64,000 bases of DNA from Lonsdalea britannica (GCF_002111595.1 NZ_LUTN01000001.1:186001-250000), one strand, 5' to 3'; shown: positions 1 to 12,246, numbered from the stretch's first letter. Notes: generated from the letters alone by a model not told the origin. Translations and numbers: made by a program.

Positions 1-1629
1 GACGTCGTCGATTTCCTGAAAAAACAACCGAAGCCTTATGTCATGCTGATGGATCTGCATGGCATGGATGAACGCCTGCGTACGCACCGCGAGGGGCTAC
101 CCGCCGCAGACTTCTCCGTCTTCTATCTGCTGACTTCCCTTGAACGTAACGGCGACATCATGCTGAAAGTGGCGCTGGCGGAGAACGATCTGTTCCTGCC
201 GACGATGACGCCGTTGTTCCCGAACGCGAACTGGTATGAGCGTGAAGTGTGGGACATGTTCGGCATTACCTTTAACGGTCATCCGCATCTTACGCGCATC
301 ATGATGCCGCAAACCTGGGAAGGTCACCCGCTGCGTAAAGACTTCCCGGCGCGCGCGACAGAATTCGATCCTTTCGTACTGACCAAACAGCGCGAAGATC
401 TGGAAATGGAGTCGCTGACCTTCAAGCCTGAAGACTGGGGCATGAAGCGCGGCACGCAAAACGAAGACTTCATGTTCCTGAACATGGGGCCAAACCATCC
501 CTCCTCACACGGTGCGTTCCGTCTGATCTTGCAGCTCGACGGCGAAGAGATCATCGACTGTATTCCTGACGTCGGCTACCACCACCGCGGTGCGGAAAAA
601 ATGGGCGAGCGCCAGTCCTGGCACAGCTACATTCCGTACACCGACCGTATCGAATATCTCGGCGGCTGCGTTAACGAGATGCCATACGTGCTGGCGGTTG
701 AGAAGCTGGCGGGCATTAAAGTGCCTGAGCGCGTAGAGACTATCCGCGTGATGTTGTCCGAACTGTTCCGCATCAACAGTCATCTGCTCTACATCAGCAC
801 CTTCATTCAGGATGTCGGCGCCATGACGCCGGTCTTCTTCGCGTTTACCGATCGTCAGAAAATCTACGATCTGGTGGAAGCGATCACCGGTTTCCGTATG
901 CATCCCGCCTGGTTCCGTATCGGCGGCGTGGCTCATGACCTGCCGCGCGGCTGGGATCGACTGCTGCGTGAATTCCTGGACTGGATGCCGGCGCGTCTGG
1001 ATACCTATGTCAAAGCGGCGTTGCAAAACACCATTTTGAAAGGACGTTCGCAGGGCGTCGCCGCCTACAACGCCAAAGAGGCGCTGGAGTGGGGCGTGAC
1101 GGGCGCAGGCTTGCGAGCGACCGGCATTCCGTTCGATGTCCGTAAATGGCGTCCTTACTCCGGCTATGAAAACTTCGACTTTGAGGTGCCGGTCGGCGAT
1201 GGCATCAGCGACAGCTACACCCGCGTGATGTTGAAAGTGGAAGAGCTGCGCCAGAGTCTGCGCATCCTCGAACAGTGCCTGAACAACATGCCGGAAGGGC
1301 CGTTCAAGGCCGATCATCCGCTGACGACGCCGCCGCCGAAAGAACGCACGCTGCAGCACATCGAAACGATGATCAACCACTTCCTGCAAGTGTCCTGGGG
1401 CCCGGTCATGCCGGCCAACGAATCGTTCCAGATGATCGAAGGCACCAAGGGGATCAACAGTTACTACCTGACCAGCGATGGCAGCACCATGAGCTACCGT
1501 ACGCGCATCCGCACGCCGAGCTTCGCTCATCTGCAGCAGATTCCTTCGGTCATCCGCGGATGCCTGGTATCCGACTTGATCGTTTACCTCGGCAGTATTG
1601 ATTTCGTCATGTCAGATGTGGACCGCTAA
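1..1629 (+). CDS. nuoC: NADH-quinone oxidoreductase subunit C/D (fused), 5' end missing
   Basis: This is the peripheral-arm subunit of complex I that helps form the quinone site. The reading frame is open from base 1, so the gene starts before the window; an in-frame ATG at 43 is internal. The visible 542 residues hold the end of the NuoC domain ([22 protein letters not shown]) and then the complete NuoD domain ([25 protein letters not shown]). C and D are one polypeptide, as in E. coli, where it is about 600 residues, so roughly 58 N-terminal residues are missing. The gene ends two bases before nuoE, as part of a tight operon. The identification is certain; only the true start cannot be seen. 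Confidence 0.97.
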   Translation, partial: DVVDFLKKQPKPYVMLMDLHGMDERLRTHREGLPAADFSVFYLLTSLERNGDIMLKVALAENDLFLPTMTPLFPNANWYEREVWDMFGITFNGHPHLTRIMMPQTWEGHPLRKDFPARATEFDPFVLTKQREDLEMESLTFKPEDWGMKRGTQNEDFMFLNMGPNHPSSHGAFRLILQLDGEEIIDCIPDVGYHHRGAEKMGERQSWHSYIPYTDRIEYLGGCVNEMPYVLAVEKLAGIKVPERVETIRVMLSELFRINSHLLYISTFIQDVGAMTPVFFAFTDRQKIYDLVEAITGFRMHPAWFRIGGVAHDLPRGWDRLLREFLDWMPARLDTYVKAALQNTILKGRSQGVAAYNAKEALEWGVTGAGLRATGIPFDVRKWRPYSGYENFDFEVPVGDGISDSYTRVMLKVEELRQSLRILEQCLNNMPEGPFKADHPLTTPPPKERTLQHIETMINHFLQVSWGPVMPANESFQMIEGTKGINSYYLTSDGSTMSYRTRIRTPSFAHLQQIPSVIRGCLVSDLIVYLGSIDFVMSDVDR

Positions 1630-1631
1630 TT

Positions 1632-2177
1632 ATGCACGATCATAACAACACTCAACCTTCATTAGACGCTCAGGGGCAGTCGGCTTCCACGACGGATGTC
1701 CAGGACGTGTTTGTGCTCAGCGACGCCGAACGTGACGCCATCGAGCATGAAAAACACCATTATGAAGACGCTCGCGCGGCCTCGATTGAAGCGCTGAAAA
1801 TTGTACAGAAACAGCGTGGGTGGGTGCCGGACGGCGCCATTTACGCGATTGCCGACATTCTGGGCATTCCGGCCAGCGATGTGGAAGGCGTCGCCACCTT
1901 TTACAGCCAGATTTTCCGCCAGCCGGTAGGGCGTCACGTCATTCGCTACTGCGATAGCGTCGTGTGCTACATCAACGGTTTTCAGGGCGTTCGCGCCGCG
2001 CTGGAGAAAAAGCTCAATATCCAGCCGGGTCAGACCACGTTCGACGGCCGCTTCACGCTGCTGCCGACCTGCTGTCTGGGTAACTGTGACAAAGGGCCTT
2101 CGATGATGATCGACGAAGACACCCACAGCCACGTCAAGCCTGACGATATCGATTCATTACTGGAGCAGTATCAATGA
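1632..2177 (+). CDS. nuoE: NADH-quinone oxidoreductase subunit E
   Basis: NuoE (181 aa) is a soluble subunit of the NADH dehydrogenase module of complex I and carries the N1a [2Fe-2S] cluster. The cluster cysteines are visible as a C-x4-C pair (CDSVVC) and a C-x3-C pair (CLGNC) further on, the thioredoxin-like ferredoxin pattern of this family. The start lies two bases after the nuoC stop, and the stop overlaps the nuoF start in an ATGA, which suggests translational coupling. The N-terminal 30 residues are rich in Gln, Ser and Asp and look poorly conserved; the core begins at about residue 35. Confidence 0.97.
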   Translation: MHDHNNTQPSLDAQGQSASTTDVQDVFVLSDAERDAIEHEKHHYEDARAASIEALKIVQKQRGWVPDGAIYAIADILGIPASDVEGVATFYSQIFRQPVGRHVIRYCDSVVCYINGFQGVRAALEKKLNIQPGQTTFDGRFTLLPTCCLGNCDKGPSMMIDEDTHSHVKPDDIDSLLEQYQ

Positions 2178-3523
2178 CTAAAAACATTGTTCTCACTGCC
2201 GAACAGCATCCTCTTACCTGGCGTCTGCGTGAAGACAAACAGCCGGTATGGCTGGATGAATACCGCAGTAAGAATGGCTACGCGGGCGCGCAAAAAGCAC
2301 TGACCGGTATCGCCCAGAGCGACGTGGTAACGCTGGTCAAAGACGCGGGTCTGCGCGGACGTGGCGGAGCAGGCTTCTCCACCGGGCTCAAATGGAGCCT
2401 GATGCCGAAAGACGAAAGCATGAATATCCGCTACCTGCTGTGTAATGCGGATGAGATGGAACCCGGCACCTACAAAGACCGCTTGCTGATGGAACAGCTG
2501 CCTCACCTGCTGGTGGAAGGCATGCTGATTGGCGCCTATGCGCTGAAATCTTATCGCGGCTATATCTTCCTGCGCGGCGAATACGTTCAGGCGGCCGCTA
2601 ACCTGCGCCGGGCAATCGAAGAAGCCAAAGCCGCAGGTTTGCTGGGCAAGAACATTCTGGGCAGCGGCTTCGACTTCGAACTGTTCGTTCACACCGGCGC
2701 CGGACGTTATATCTGCGGTGAAGAAACCGCGCTGATTAACTCGCTGGAAGGCCGTCGCGCCAACCCGCGTTCCAAGCCGCCGTTCCCGGCGTCTGCGGGC
2801 GTGTGGGGCAAACCGACCTGCGTCAACAACGTCGAAACCTTGTGCAACGTCCCGGCCATTATCGAGCATGGCGTCGACTGGTATCAGGGGTTGTCTGCGG
2901 GCAAGAGTAAAGATGCCGGCACCAAGCTGATGGGCTTCTCCGGTCGGGTGAAAAACCCGGGCCTGTGGGAACTGCCGTTTGGGACGACCGCCCGTGAAAT
3001 TCTGGAAGATTATGCAGGCGGTATGCGCGATGGCTTGACGCTAAAAGCCTGGCAGCCAGGCGGCGCGGGAACCGACTTCCTGACCGGCGATCATCTGGAC
3101 CTGCCGATGGACTTCGAAAGCATCGCTAAGGCGGGTAGCCGTCTGGGTACCGGGCTGGCGATGGCGGTGGATAACGAGATCAATATGGTCGGTTTGACGC
3201 GCAATCTGGAAGAGTTCTTCGCGCGCGAGTCCTGCGGCTGGTGTACGCCATGCCGAGACGGACTGCCGTGGAGCGTGAAGCTGCTGCGCGCGCTTGAAGC
3301 AGGTGAAGGACAGCCGGGCGATATCGAAACGCTGGAACAGCTGTGCCGCTTCCTGTCGCCGGGCCATACCTTCTGCGCCCATGCGCCGGGGGCCGTTGAG
3401 CCGCTGCAAAGCGCAATAAAGTATTTCCGGCATGAGTTTGAGGCGGGTATCGCCAAGCAGACTATCAGCAATACAAAAGCGATAGGCGGGATTCAACCGA
3501 ACCTGCTGAAACAGCGCTGGTAA
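2174..3523 (+). CDS. nuoF: NADH-quinone oxidoreductase subunit F
   Basis: NuoF (449 aa) binds NADH and FMN and carries the N3 [4Fe-4S] cluster; it is where electrons enter complex I. The Gly-rich FMN/NADH segments are present ([16 protein letters not shown] and [16 protein letters not shown]), as are the cluster cysteines ([12 protein letters not shown] and the later Cys in [10 protein letters not shown]). Length matches the E. coli protein. It overlaps nuoE by four bases. About 120 bp separate its stop from the nuoG start, one of the two long gaps in this operon. Confidence 0.98.
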   Translation: MTKNIVLTAEQHPLTWRLREDKQPVWLDEYRSKNGYAGAQKALTGIAQSDVVTLVKDAGLRGRGGAGFSTGLKWSLMPKDESMNIRYLLCNADEMEPGTYKDRLLMEQLPHLLVEGMLIGAYALKSYRGYIFLRGEYVQAAANLRRAIEEAKAAGLLGKNILGSGFDFELFVHTGAGRYICGEETALINSLEGRRANPRSKPPFPASAGVWGKPTCVNNVETLCNVPAIIEHGVDWYQGLSAGKSKDAGTKLMGFSGRVKNPGLWELPFGTTAREILEDYAGGMRDGLTLKAWQPGGAGTDFLTGDHLDLPMDFESIAKAGSRLGTGLAMAVDNEINMVGLTRNLEEFFARESCGWCTPCRDGLPWSVKLLRALEAGEGQPGDIETLEQLCRFLSPGHTFCAHAPGAVEPLQSAIKYFRHEFEAGIAKQTISNTKAIGGIQPNLLKQRW

Positions 3524-3642
3524 GCAATGGCCGAGTCGCAGATGCGATGTTTCGCACCGACGTAAGCGATTCTTCATCTGATAGACAGAATTTTTGATTA
3601 GCGCCTGCTTAATACGCGGGCCTTTATGGAAGCATGCTGACT

Positions 3643-6369
3643 ATGGCAACGATTCATGTAGACGGCAAAGAATATGATGTGAACGGAGCGGACAACCTCC
3701 TTGAGGCATGTCTCACTCTGGGCCTTGATATTCCTTACTTTTGCTGGCATCCGGCGCTGGGTAGCGTTGGATCATGCCGCCTGTGCGCGGTCAAGCAATA
3801 CCAGAACGCGGAAGATACGCGCGGTCGTCTGGTCATGTCCTGTATGACGCCCGCTGCGGACGGCACCTTCATCGCGATTGACGATGAAGAAGCTAAACTG
3901 TTCCGCAAAAGCGTCGTCGAGTGGCTAATGACCAACCATCCCCACGATTGTCCGGTCTGCGAAGAGGGCGGCAACTGCCACCTACAGGACATGACGGTGA
4001 TGACCGGCCACAACACCCGCCGCTATCGTTTCACCAAACGAACCCATCATAATCAGGATCTCGGGCCGTTCATCTCGCACGAAATGAACCGCTGTATCGC
4101 CTGTTATCGTTGTGTGCGTTATTACAAAGATTACGCTGATGGCAAAGACCTCGGCGTGTACGGCGCGCACGACAACGTCTACTTCGGTCGTCCCGAAGAC
4201 GGCGTTCTTGAGAGCGAATTCTCCGGCAACCTGGTGGAAGTGTGCCCGACCGGGGTCTTCACCGACAAAACCCATTCCGAACGTTACAACCGTAAATGGG
4301 ACATGCAGTTTGCGCCCAGCATTTGCCAGCAGTGCAGCGTGGGGTGTAACACCAGCCCCGGCGAACGTTATGGCGAACTGCGCCGTATTGAAAACCGTTT
4401 CAACGGCAGCGTGAACCACTATTTCCTGTGCGATCGCGGCCGCTTCGGCTATGGCTACGTCAACCTGAAAGATCGTCCTCGCCAGCCGCAACAGCGTCTC
4501 GGCAATGACTGGACGACGCAGAACGCCGAACAGGCGGTGCAGAGCGCGGCCAACGTTCTACGCGAGTCTAAGCAGGTCATCGGCATCGGTTCCCCACGCG
4601 CCAGTATCGAAAGCAACTTTGCGCTGCGTGAACTGGTCGGCGCAGAAAACTTCTACAGCGGCATGGCGCAGGGCGAACAGAACCGCGTTCAGCTGATGTT
4701 GAAAGTGCTGAAAGAGAGCGGTGTTCACACCCCGGCCCTTCGCGAGATTGAAGGTTACGATGCGGTGTTGGTGCTGGGCGAAGATTTGACGCAGACCGGC
4801 GCGCGCATTGCGCTTGCGGTGCGCCAGGCGGTGAAAGGCAAAGCGCGTGAAATGGCTGCCGCACAGAAAGTGGCGGACTGGCAGATCGCCGCCATCATGA
4901 ATATCGGCCAGCACGCTAAGCATCCCCTCTTTGTGACTCACGTCGACAGCACCCGTCTCGATGACGTGGCGGCATGGAGCTACCACGCCCCGGTCAACGA
5001 ACAGGCGCGTCTGGGTTTCGCTATCGCGCATGCGCTGGATGACGCGGCGCCGGCGGTGACCGATTTGGCAAGCGACCTTGAGCCGAAACTGGATGTCGTC
5101 GTTCAGGCGCTGGCGGGCGCGAAGAAACCGCTGATTGTCACCGGTACGCATGCGGGCAGCGAAGAGATTATCGCAGCGGCCGCCAACGTGGCCAAAGCAT
5201 TAAAGGGGCGCGGTGCCGACGTCGGCATTACGTTCGTTGCCAGCGGCGCCAACAGCATGGGGCTTGGCATGATCGGCGGCGGCTCGCTGGACGAAGCGCT
5301 TGTCCGGCTGGAGTCCGGCGAGGCGGACAGCGTCGTGGTGCTCGAAAACGATCTGTATCGACATGCGTCGGCGCAGCGGATTGACGCCGCGCTCGATAAC
5401 GTCGCCAATCTGATCGTGGTCGACCATCAACGCACGCGCGTCATGGATAAGGCCAACCTGATTTTGTCGGCGGCCAGCTTCGCCGAAAGTGATGGGACGC
5501 TCATCAACCAGGAAGGTCGCGCTCAGCGCTTCTTCCAGGTTTATGACCCCGCCTATTACGACAACACCACGGTCATGCTGGAAAGCTGGCGCTGGTTGCA
5601 TGCGGTCAAGGCGACTATCGCCAGCCGCGAGGTGAACTGGACGCTGCTCGACCATGTGGTGGATGCCTGCGCCGCCGCGTTGCCGCAGTTAGCGGCGATC
5701 AAGGACGCCGCGCCAGACGCCTCTTTCCGCATTCGTGGTCAGAAGCTGGCGCGTGAGCCGCACCGTTACAGCGGGCGTACCGCCATGCGCGCCAACATCG
5801 ACGTCAACGAACCGCGCCAGCCGCAGGATCAGGACACGATGTTCGCTTTCTCGATGGAAGGGAACAACAGTCCCGAGGCCCAAAGCCGTCAGGTCGCCTT
5901 TGCCTGGGCGCCGGGCTGGAACTCCCCGCAGGCGTGGAACAAGTTCCAGGATGAAGTCGGCGGCCATTTGCGCCACGGCGACCCGGGCGTACGATTGGTC
6001 GAAGCGGGCGAGGGCGCGTTGGACTACTTCAATCAGATCCCCGCGCCGTTTGCGGCGCAGGCGGGTCAATGGCAAGTGGCGCCTTACTACCATCTGTTTG
6101 GCAGTGAAGAAATGTCGCAGCGCGCTGACGTCATCCAGCAACGGATGCCTCAGCCATACGCGATGGTGAACCCCGAAGATGCGGCCCAGTTGGGCGTGAA
6201 TCCGGGTGCGCTGCTTGAGATTGTCTGTGATGGACAGACCTTGCGTCTGCCGGTACAGGTCAGCGCCGAGTTGCGTCAAGGACAGGTAGGGTTGCCGCTG
6301 GGCTTCCCGGGCATCGCCCCGGTTCTGGCGGGTGCGACCGTTGAAACACTGCGGGAGGCGGCACAATGA
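3643..6369 (+). CDS. nuoG: NADH-quinone oxidoreductase subunit G
   Basis: NuoG (908 aa) is the largest electron-wire subunit of complex I. I place the start at the ATG at 3643 ([11 protein letters not shown]), which matches the E. coli N-terminus and has GGAAG about ten bases upstream; an ATG at 3634 is less likely. Cluster ligands run in order: [2Fe-2S] C34/C45/C48/C67; His-Cys3 cluster H99/C103/C106/C112; [4Fe-4S] C151/C154/C157/C201; and N7 C228/C231/C235/C263. N7 is found only in some bacterial enzymes, including E. coli. The rest is a molybdopterin-oxidoreductase fold without the cofactor. The stop overlaps the nuoH start in ATGA. Confidence 0.98.
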   Translation: MATIHVDGKEYDVNGADNLLEACLTLGLDIPYFCWHPALGSVGSCRLCAVKQYQNAEDTRGRLVMSCMTPAADGTFIAIDDEEAKLFRKSVVEWLMTNHPHDCPVCEEGGNCHLQDMTVMTGHNTRRYRFTKRTHHNQDLGPFISHEMNRCIACYRCVRYYKDYADGKDLGVYGAHDNVYFGRPEDGVLESEFSGNLVEVCPTGVFTDKTHSERYNRKWDMQFAPSICQQCSVGCNTSPGERYGELRRIENRFNGSVNHYFLCDRGRFGYGYVNLKDRPRQPQQRLGNDWTTQNAEQAVQSAANVLRESKQVIGIGSPRASIESNFALRELVGAENFYSGMAQGEQNRVQLMLKVLKESGVHTPALREIEGYDAVLVLGEDLTQTGARIALAVRQAVKGKAREMAAAQKVADWQIAAIMNIGQHAKHPLFVTHVDSTRLDDVAAWSYHAPVNEQARLGFAIAHALDDAAPAVTDLASDLEPKLDVVVQALAGAKKPLIVTGTHAGSEEIIAAAANVAKALKGRGADVGITFVASGANSMGLGMIGGGSLDEALVRLESGEADSVVVLENDLYRHASAQRIDAALDNVANLIVVDHQRTRVMDKANLILSAASFAESDGTLINQEGRAQRFFQVYDPAYYDNTTVMLESWRWLHAVKATIASREVNWTLLDHVVDACAAALPQLAAIKDAAPDASFRIRGQKLAREPHRYSGRTAMRANIDVNEPRQPQDQDTMFAFSMEGNNSPEAQSRQVAFAWAPGWNSPQAWNKFQDEVGGHLRHGDPGVRLVEAGEGALDYFNQIPAPFAAQAGQWQVAPYYHLFGSEEMSQRADVIQQRMPQPYAMVNPEDAAQLGVNPGALLEIVCDGQTLRLPVQVSAELRQGQVGLPLGFPGIAPVLAGATVETLREAAQ

Positions 6370-7343
6370 GTTGGTTTACACCGGAAGTGGTGGATATTTT
6401 GATCGCCGTGCTCAAGGCGATCGTGATCCTGCTGGTCGTCGTGACCTGCGGCGCTTTCATGAGTATGGGCGAACGCCGCCTGCTGGGGTTGTTCCAGGGG
6501 CGCTACGGGCCGAACCGCGTAGGTTGGGGCGGCTCGCTGCAGCTGGTGTCGGACATGCTGAAGATGTTCTTCAAGGAGGACTGGCTGCCGCCGTTCGCCG
6601 ACCGGGTCATCTTCACGCTGGCGCCGATGATTGCATTTACGTCGCTGCTGCTGTCGTTCTCCATCGTACCGATCACCCCGACCTGGGGCGTGTCCGACCT
6701 GAACATCGGTTTGCTGTTCTTCCTGATGATGGCCGGTCTGGCGGTGTATGCCGTGCTGTTCGCCGGTTGGTCCAGTAACAACAAATACTCTCTGTTGGGG
6801 GCCGTTCGCGCCTCCGCCCAGACGCTCAGCTATGAGGTGTTTCTGGGGCTGTCGCTGATGGGGGTGGTGGCTCAGGCCGGTTCATTCAACATGCGCGACA
6901 TCGTCGAGAGTCAGACGCATATCTGGAACGTCATTCCGCAGTTCTTCGGGTTTGTCACTTTCGCTATCGCCGGCGTCGCGGTATGTCACCGCCATCCGTT
7001 CGACCAGCCGGAAGCGGAGCAGGAACTGGCCGACGGCTACCACATCGAATATTCCGGGATGAAATTCGGTCTATTCTTCGTCGGGGAGTACATCGGCATC
7101 GTGACCGTCTCGGCGCTGATCGTGACGTTGTTCTTTGGCGGCTGGCACGGACCTTTCCTGCCGCCGATCGTGTGGTTTGCACTCAAAACGGCCTTCTTCA
7201 TGATGATGTTCATCCTGATCCGTGCTGCGTTACCCCGTCCGCGTTACGACCAGGTGATGGCTTTCGGTTGGAAGATTTGTCTGCCGTTGACGCTGCTTAA
7301 CCTGTTGGCGACCGCCGCGGTCATTTTGTACAACGCTCAATAA
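6366..7343 (+). CDS. nuoH: NADH-quinone oxidoreductase subunit H
   Basis: NuoH (325 aa) is the membrane subunit that joins the two arms of complex I and lines the quinone entry channel. The sequence is almost entirely hydrophobic helices with the conserved polar loops [15 protein letters not shown] and [20 protein letters not shown]; the charged residues of the latter belong to the E-channel. Length equals the E. coli protein. It overlaps nuoG by four bases and lies 14 bases before nuoI. Confidence 0.98.
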   Translation: MSWFTPEVVDILIAVLKAIVILLVVVTCGAFMSMGERRLLGLFQGRYGPNRVGWGGSLQLVSDMLKMFFKEDWLPPFADRVIFTLAPMIAFTSLLLSFSIVPITPTWGVSDLNIGLLFFLMMAGLAVYAVLFAGWSSNNKYSLLGAVRASAQTLSYEVFLGLSLMGVVAQAGSFNMRDIVESQTHIWNVIPQFFGFVTFAIAGVAVCHRHPFDQPEAEQELADGYHIEYSGMKFGLFFVGEYIGIVTVSALIVTLFFGGWHGPFLPPIVWFALKTAFFMMMFILIRAALPRPRYDQVMAFGWKICLPLTLLNLLATAAVILYNAQ

Positions 7344-7357
7344 GGGGTGAATAAACC

Positions 7358-7900
7358 ATGACACTGAAAGAACTCTTGGTGGGTTTTGGCACCCAGGTAC
7401 GCAGCATTTGCATGGTGGGGTCCAACGCGTTCAAAAAACGTGAAACCCGCATGTACCCTGAGGAGCCGGTGAATCCGCCGCCCCGTTATCGCGGTCGTAT
7501 CGTGCTGACGCGCGACCCCGACGGCGACGAACGTTGCGTCGCCTGCAACTTGTGCGCCGTGGCCTGTCCTGTCGGCTGTATCTCGCTGCAAAAAGCGGAA
7601 ACGAAAGACGGGCGTTGGTATCCGGAATTCTTCCGCATCAACTTCTCACGCTGCATTTTTTGCGGCATGTGTGAAGAAGCCTGTCCGACGACAGCCATCC
7701 AGCTGACGCCCGATTTTGAGATGGGTGAATTCAAACGCCAGGATCTGGTGTACGAAAAAGAAGATCTGCTGATCTCGGGGCCGGGTAAATATCCGGAATA
7801 TAACTTCTACCGGATGGCCGGCATGGCTATCAATGGGAAAGACAAAGGCGAAGCCGAAAACGAAGCCAAACCCATTGATGTCAAAGGTCTGCTGCCTTAA
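7358..7900 (+). CDS. nuoI: NADH-quinone oxidoreductase subunit I
   Basis: NuoI (180 aa) is a ferredoxin-like subunit that carries clusters N6a and N6b and passes electrons toward N2 and quinone. Both CxxCxxCxxxCP motifs are present ([12 protein letters not shown] and [12 protein letters not shown]). The first 30 residues are amphipathic and lie along the membrane arm. Length matches E. coli. The stop is ten bases before nuoJ. Confidence 0.98.
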   Translation: MTLKELLVGFGTQVRSICMVGSNAFKKRETRMYPEEPVNPPPRYRGRIVLTRDPDGDERCVACNLCAVACPVGCISLQKAETKDGRWYPEFFRINFSRCIFCGMCEEACPTTAIQLTPDFEMGEFKRQDLVYEKEDLLISGPGKYPEYNFYRMAGMAINGKDKGEAENEAKPIDVKGLLP

Positions 7901-7910
7901 GGAGCCAAGC

Positions 7911-8459
7911 ATGGAATTCGCTTTTTATGCGGCTGCGTTGATTGCGGTATTGGCAACATTGCGTGTCATTACCCATACCAATCCAGTGCATGCACTACTT
8001 TATTTAATCGTGTCTCTTCTGGCCATCGCCTGCGTGTTCTTCTCGCTGGGCGCCTATTTTGCGGGCGCGTTGGAAATCATTGTCTACGCGGGCGCCATTA
8101 TGGTGCTGTTCGTGTTCGTGGTGATGATGCTGAACCTCGGCAGCGCCGTGGCGGAGCAGGAAAAACAGTGGCTCAAGCCTGGTGTCTGGATCGGCCCCGG
8201 CATTTTGTCTCTGCTGCTGCTGGCGGTCATTATTAAAGGGATCTACAGCGTCACCGACGCAGGCATTCAGGGCAGCATGATTGACGCCAAAGCGGTCGGC
8301 ATCACGCTGTTCGGACCTTATGTGCTGGCGGTTGAACTGGCCTCCATGTTGCTGCTGGCCGGGCTGGTCGTCGCCTTCCACGTCGGCCGTGAAGACCGGC
8401 TCGACGGCGTTGCGGATGCAGATGACGCCGATAAGAAAACAACGGAGGGACGGGCATGA
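7911..8459 (+). CDS. nuoJ: NADH-quinone oxidoreductase subunit J
   Basis: NuoJ (182 aa) is a membrane subunit with five predicted helices that forms part of the E-channel and proton path of complex I. I start it at the ATG at 7911 ([12 protein letters not shown]), with AGGAG seven bases upstream; the frame stays open further upstream inside nuoI, but that extension has no family match. E. coli NuoJ is 184 residues. The C-terminal tail after about residue 165 is charged and cytoplasmic. Its stop overlaps the nuoK start (ATGA). Confidence 0.97.
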   Translation: MEFAFYAAALIAVLATLRVITHTNPVHALLYLIVSLLAIACVFFSLGAYFAGALEIIVYAGAIMVLFVFVVMMLNLGSAVAEQEKQWLKPGVWIGPGILSLLLLAVIIKGIYSVTDAGIQGSMIDAKAVGITLFGPYVLAVELASMLLLAGLVVAFHVGREDRLDGVADADDADKKTTEGRA

Positions 8460-8758
8460 TTCCCCTACAACACGGTTTGCTGCTGGCGGCCATTCTTTTT
8501 GTACTGGGCCTTACCGGGCTGATTATCCGGCGCAACCTGCTGTTCATGCTGATCAGTCTGGAAATCATGATCAACGCGGCTGCGCTGGCGTTTGTCGTGG
8601 CCGGTAGCTACTGGGGTCACCCGGATGGTCAGGTGATGTACATTCTGGCGATCACGCTGGCCGCCGCCGAAGCCAGTATCGGCCTCGCGCTGCTGCTGCA
8701 GCTGTATCGTCGCCGTCAGACCCTGAATATTGATACTGTCAGTGAGATGCGCGGATGA
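8456..8758 (+). CDS. nuoK: NADH-quinone oxidoreductase subunit K
   Basis: NuoK (100 aa) is a three-helix, MrpC-like membrane subunit of complex I. The conserved acidic residues of helices 2 and 3 are visible (SLEIMINAA and [13 protein letters not shown]), corresponding to the two glutamates needed for proton pumping in E. coli. It overlaps both neighbours by four bases, so nuoJ, nuoK and nuoL are probably translated in sequence from one message. Confidence 0.98.
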   Translation: MIPLQHGLLLAAILFVLGLTGLIIRRNLLFMLISLEIMINAAALAFVVAGSYWGHPDGQVMYILAITLAAAEASIGLALLLQLYRRRQTLNIDTVSEMRG

Positions 8759-10605
8759 ACTTACTCTACTTAACTCTTTTATTTCCGCTACTCGGATTTC
8801 TGTTGCTGGCCTTTTCCCGCGGCCGTTGGTCTGAAAATGTCTCAGCGACCGTCGGCGTAGGCTCCGTCGGCTTGTCCGCCTTGTTGACCTGCTGGATTGG
8901 CATCGACTTCTTCAGCCATCAGCAGGGCGACGGCGTGGTGTTCTTCAATCAGCACCTGTGGACCTGGATGTCGGTGGGCAATTTCGACATCACCGTCAAT
9001 CTGGCGCTGGACGGTCTGTCGCTGACCATGCTCTCGGTGGTCACCGGCGTCGGCTTTCTTATCCATCTGTACGCGTCTTGGTACATGCGAGGGGAAGAGG
9101 GCTACTCCCGCTTCTTCGCCTACACCAACCTGTTTATCGCGAGCATGCTGGTGCTGGTGCTGGCGGATAACCTGCTGTTGATGTATCTCGGCTGGGAAGG
9201 GGTAGGGCTGTGCAGCTACCTGCTGATCGGTTTCTACTACACCAATCCGAGCAACGGCGCGGCGGCGATGAAAGCGTTCATCGTGACTCGCGTCGGCGAC
9301 GTCTTCCTGGCTTTCGCGCTGTTTATCCTCTATCGCGAGCTGGGCACGCTGAACTTCCGCGAACTGATGGTCTTGGCGCCGCAGCATCTGGCGGAAGGTT
9401 CGCCGGCCATTACGATGGCGACGTTGATGCTGCTGGGCGGCGCGGTCGGTAAGTCCGCGCAGCTGCCGCTGCAAACCTGGCTGGCTGACGCTATGGCGGG
9501 TCCGACGCCGGTTTCCGCGCTAATCCATGCCGCGACCATGGTCACGGCGGGCGTGTACTTGATCGCACGCACGCACGGTCTGTTCCTGATGGCGCCGGAG
9601 GTACTGCATCTGGTCGGCATCATTGGGGCGGTCACGCTGGTGCTGGCCGGTTTCGCCGCGCTGGTGCAAACGGATATCAAACGCGTGCTGGCCTATTCCA
9701 CCATGAGCCAAATCGGCTACATGTTCCTGGCGCTCGGCGCGGCCGCGTGGGATGCCGCGATTTTCCATCTGATGACTCACGCGTTCTTCAAGGCGCTGCT
9801 GTTCCTGTCCTCCGGCTCGGTGATTTTGGCCTGCCACCACGAACAGAACATCTTCAAGATGGGCGGATTACGCAAAACCATTCCGCTGGTTTATGTCTGC
9901 TTCCTGGTCGGCGGGGCGGCACTGTCGGCGCTGCCGCTGGTGACGTCAGGCTTCTTCAGTAAGGATGAAATTCTGGCGGGCGCTTGGGCGAACGGACACA
10001 TCAACTTCGCCATCGCCGGTTTGGCGGGCGCGTTCATGACCTCGCTCTACACCTTCAGAATGATTTTCATCGTGTTCCACGGTGAAGAAAAAACGAAAGC
10101 ACACGCGCTCAAGGGGATATCCCATCACCTGCCGCTGCTGATATTGCTGGTGCTGTCTACGTTCGTCGGCGCGCTGATCGTGCCGCCGCTGCACGGTGTG
10201 CTGCCGCAAACAACGGAACTGGAACACGGGCATATGCTGACGCTGGAAATCGCGTCCGCCGTTGTCGCTGTGGTCGGTATCCTGCTGGCCGCCGCTCTGT
10301 GGCTGGGACAACGTCGCCTCGTCAACCGCATCGCCAACAGCGCGCCTGGTCGTTTCTTCTCGACCTGGTGGTTCCACGCCTGGGGCTTCGACTGGCTGTA
10401 CGACAAGATCTTCGTCAAACCGTATCTGGCGATGGGCGCGCTGTTGAAACACGATCCGTTCGACAAGCTGATGACGATCCCGGCGCTGCTGGTTGCCTGG
10501 GGCAACCGTGGTCTGGCGGTCGGCCAGAACGGTCAGGTGCGCTGGTATGTCGCCTCCGTGGGTATGGGCGCCGTCGTGGTGCTGGGATTGCTGTTGCTGG
10601 CGTAA
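8755..10605 (+). CDS. nuoL: NADH-quinone oxidoreductase subunit L
   Basis: NuoL (616 aa) is the most distal antiporter-like proton-pumping subunit of complex I, related to MrpA. It has the family core ([17 protein letters not shown], then [30 protein letters not shown] with its conserved Lys/His track) and the long C-terminal lateral helix region, here about residues 500-590. E. coli NuoL is 613 residues. It overlaps nuoK by four bases and is followed by a 99-bp gap before nuoM. Confidence 0.98.
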   Translation: MNLLYLTLLFPLLGFLLLAFSRGRWSENVSATVGVGSVGLSALLTCWIGIDFFSHQQGDGVVFFNQHLWTWMSVGNFDITVNLALDGLSLTMLSVVTGVGFLIHLYASWYMRGEEGYSRFFAYTNLFIASMLVLVLADNLLLMYLGWEGVGLCSYLLIGFYYTNPSNGAAAMKAFIVTRVGDVFLAFALFILYRELGTLNFRELMVLAPQHLAEGSPAITMATLMLLGGAVGKSAQLPLQTWLADAMAGPTPVSALIHAATMVTAGVYLIARTHGLFLMAPEVLHLVGIIGAVTLVLAGFAALVQTDIKRVLAYSTMSQIGYMFLALGAAAWDAAIFHLMTHAFFKALLFLSSGSVILACHHEQNIFKMGGLRKTIPLVYVCFLVGGAALSALPLVTSGFFSKDEILAGAWANGHINFAIAGLAGAFMTSLYTFRMIFIVFHGEEKTKAHALKGISHHLPLLILLVLSTFVGALIVPPLHGVLPQTTELEHGHMLTLEIASAVVAVVGILLAAALWLGQRRLVNRIANSAPGRFFSTWWFHAWGFDWLYDKIFVKPYLAMGALLKHDPFDKLMTIPALLVAWGNRGLAVGQNGQVRWYVASVGMGAVVVLGLLLLA

Positions 10606-10632
10606 TGGCAATACAGCGACTTTGAGGGTAGC

Positions 10633-10663
10633 GGACGCCTGATGCAGGCGTCCCTGCCGGCAG
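10633..10663 (+). other. Hairpin in the nuoL-nuoM gap
   Basis: A 9-bp perfect inverted repeat with a three-base loop (GGACGCCTG, ATG, CAGGCGTCC at 10633-10653) is followed by the palindrome CTGCCGGCAG (10654-10663) in the otherwise plain gap between nuoL and nuoM. No T-tract follows, so it is not a good intrinsic terminator. It may be an mRNA-stability or processing element; this is inference from the repeat alone. Confidence 0.35.
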
Positions 10664-10704
10664 CAAGTTTCTCGTTTTCTTTATATTTAGGGACACAAAA
10701 CGCC

Positions 10705-12240
10705 ATGCTACTACCTTGGCTACTTCTTATCCCCCTGATCGGCGGTCTGCTGAGCTGGCTGTTCGAGCGATTCGGCGCCAACGTGCCGCGTTGGATTGCA
10801 CTGATTACTATGGGGTTGACACTGGCGCTATCCGTACAGCTTTGGCTGCAGGGTGGCTATTCTCTGGCGGTGCCGCACGGCGTGCCGCAATGGCAGGAAG
10901 TGTTTGACGCACCGTGGATCCCGCGCTTCGGCATCGGTTTCCATCTGGCGCTGGATGGTCTGTCGCTGCTGATGGTGGTGCTGACCGCGCTGCTGGGACT
11001 GCTGTCTGTCCTGTGCTCGTGGAATGAAAAACATCGTCGCTCGGGCCTGTTCCATCTCAACCTGCTGTTGACGCTGGTCGGGGTGATCGGCGTGTTTGTG
11101 GCAGTGGACCTGTTCCTGTTCTTCTTCTTCTGGGAAATGATGCTGGTTCCGATGTACTTCCTGATCGCCGTATGGGGTCATGAAGGCGCGGACGAACGCG
11201 CGCGCAGCAAGGCCGCGACCAAGTTCTTCATCTATACGCAGACCAGCGGTCTGGTGATGTTGATCGCCATCCTGGGTCTGGTGCTGGCGCACCACGCCTC
11301 TACCGGCGTCTGGACGTTTAACTACGACGCGCTGCTGCGCACCGAAATGTCCCACGGCGTGGAATATCTGCTGATGCTGGGCTTCTTCGTCGCCTTCGCG
11401 GTGAAAATGCCGCTGGTGCCGGTACACGGCTGGTCGCCGGATGCGCATGCGCTGGCGCCGACGGCGGGGTCTGTCGATCTTTCGGGTCTGCTGATGAAAA
11501 CGGCGGCCTACGGTCTGCTGCGTTTTAGCCTGCCGCTGTTCCCGACCACGTCTCACGAATTCGCGCCGATCGCCATGTGGCTGGGCGTGATCAGTATCTT
11601 CTACGGCGCCTGGCTGGCGTTCAAACAGACCGACATCAAACGTCTGGTGGCCTACACCTCCGTGTCGCATATGGGCTTCGTCATGGTCGCCATCTACTCC
11701 GGTAGTCAGCTGGCGTATCAGGGCGCAGTGGTGCAGATGATCGCGCACGGTCTGTCCGCTGCCGGGATGTTCATCATCTGCGGCCAGCTGTACGAACGCT
11801 TGCAGACGCGTGACATGCGCGAGATGGGCGGTTTGTGGGGACGTATTCGCTATCTGCCCGCCGTATCGCTGTTCTTCGCGGTGGCGACATTGGGGATGCC
11901 GGGAACCGGTAACTTCGTGGGCGAATTCATGATCCTGTTCGGCAGCTATCAGGTGGTGCCGGTGATCACGGTCATCTCCACTTTTGGTCTGGTGTTTGCC
12001 TCGGTGTACTCGTTGATCATGATGCAACGCGCTTACTACGGCGCGCCGAAATCCGACGCACCGCTGGCAGGAATGACGACGCGCGAGCTGTCCATCATCT
12101 TACTGCTGATTGTGCTGCTGGTCGCGCTGGGTATTTATCCTCAGCCGGTTCTGGATACCTCCAGCGCGGCGATGACCAATATTCAACAGTGGTTTACGTC
12201 GTCGATTCAGAGTTCCATTATTTCAACAACAAGGCTTTAA
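10705..12240 (+). CDS. nuoM: NADH-quinone oxidoreductase subunit M
   Basis: NuoM (511 aa) is an antiporter-like proton-pumping subunit of complex I. The start is set at the ATG at 10705 (MLLPWLLLIPLIGG), which matches the E. coli N-terminus and follows an AGGGACA ribosome site; upstream in-frame codons in the gap do not resemble the family. The signature WEMMLVPMYFLIAVWG carries the pumping glutamate, and PLHGW-like PVHGWSPDAHALAPTAGS is the conserved loop and helix. E. coli NuoM is 509 residues. nuoN begins seven bases after its stop. Confidence 0.97.
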   Translation: MLLPWLLLIPLIGGLLSWLFERFGANVPRWIALITMGLTLALSVQLWLQGGYSLAVPHGVPQWQEVFDAPWIPRFGIGFHLALDGLSLLMVVLTALLGLLSVLCSWNEKHRRSGLFHLNLLLTLVGVIGVFVAVDLFLFFFFWEMMLVPMYFLIAVWGHEGADERARSKAATKFFIYTQTSGLVMLIAILGLVLAHHASTGVWTFNYDALLRTEMSHGVEYLLMLGFFVAFAVKMPLVPVHGWSPDAHALAPTAGSVDLSGLLMKTAAYGLLRFSLPLFPTTSHEFAPIAMWLGVISIFYGAWLAFKQTDIKRLVAYTSVSHMGFVMVAIYSGSQLAYQGAVVQMIAHGLSAAGMFIICGQLYERLQTRDMREMGGLWGRIRYLPAVSLFFAVATLGMPGTGNFVGEFMILFGSYQVVPVITVISTFGLVFASVYSLIMMQRAYYGAPKSDAPLAGMTTRELSIILLLIVLLVALGIYPQPVLDTSSAAMTNIQQWFTSSIQSSIISTTRL

Positions 12241-12246
12241 TTCGCC

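Noticed and set aside
505-1530. 341-codon open frame antisense to nuoC
   Set aside because: A shadow of GC-rich codon use in the nuoD part; composition is Arg/His/Gln-rich and no ribosome site or family match is visible. Many similar antisense frames in nuo, bcs and the dehydrogenase genes were dropped for the same reason.
10828-12027. 399-codon open frame antisense to nuoM
   Set aside because: Translation is dominated by His, Gln and Arg, the usual reverse complement of membrane-helix codons. The sense strand is unmistakably NuoM.
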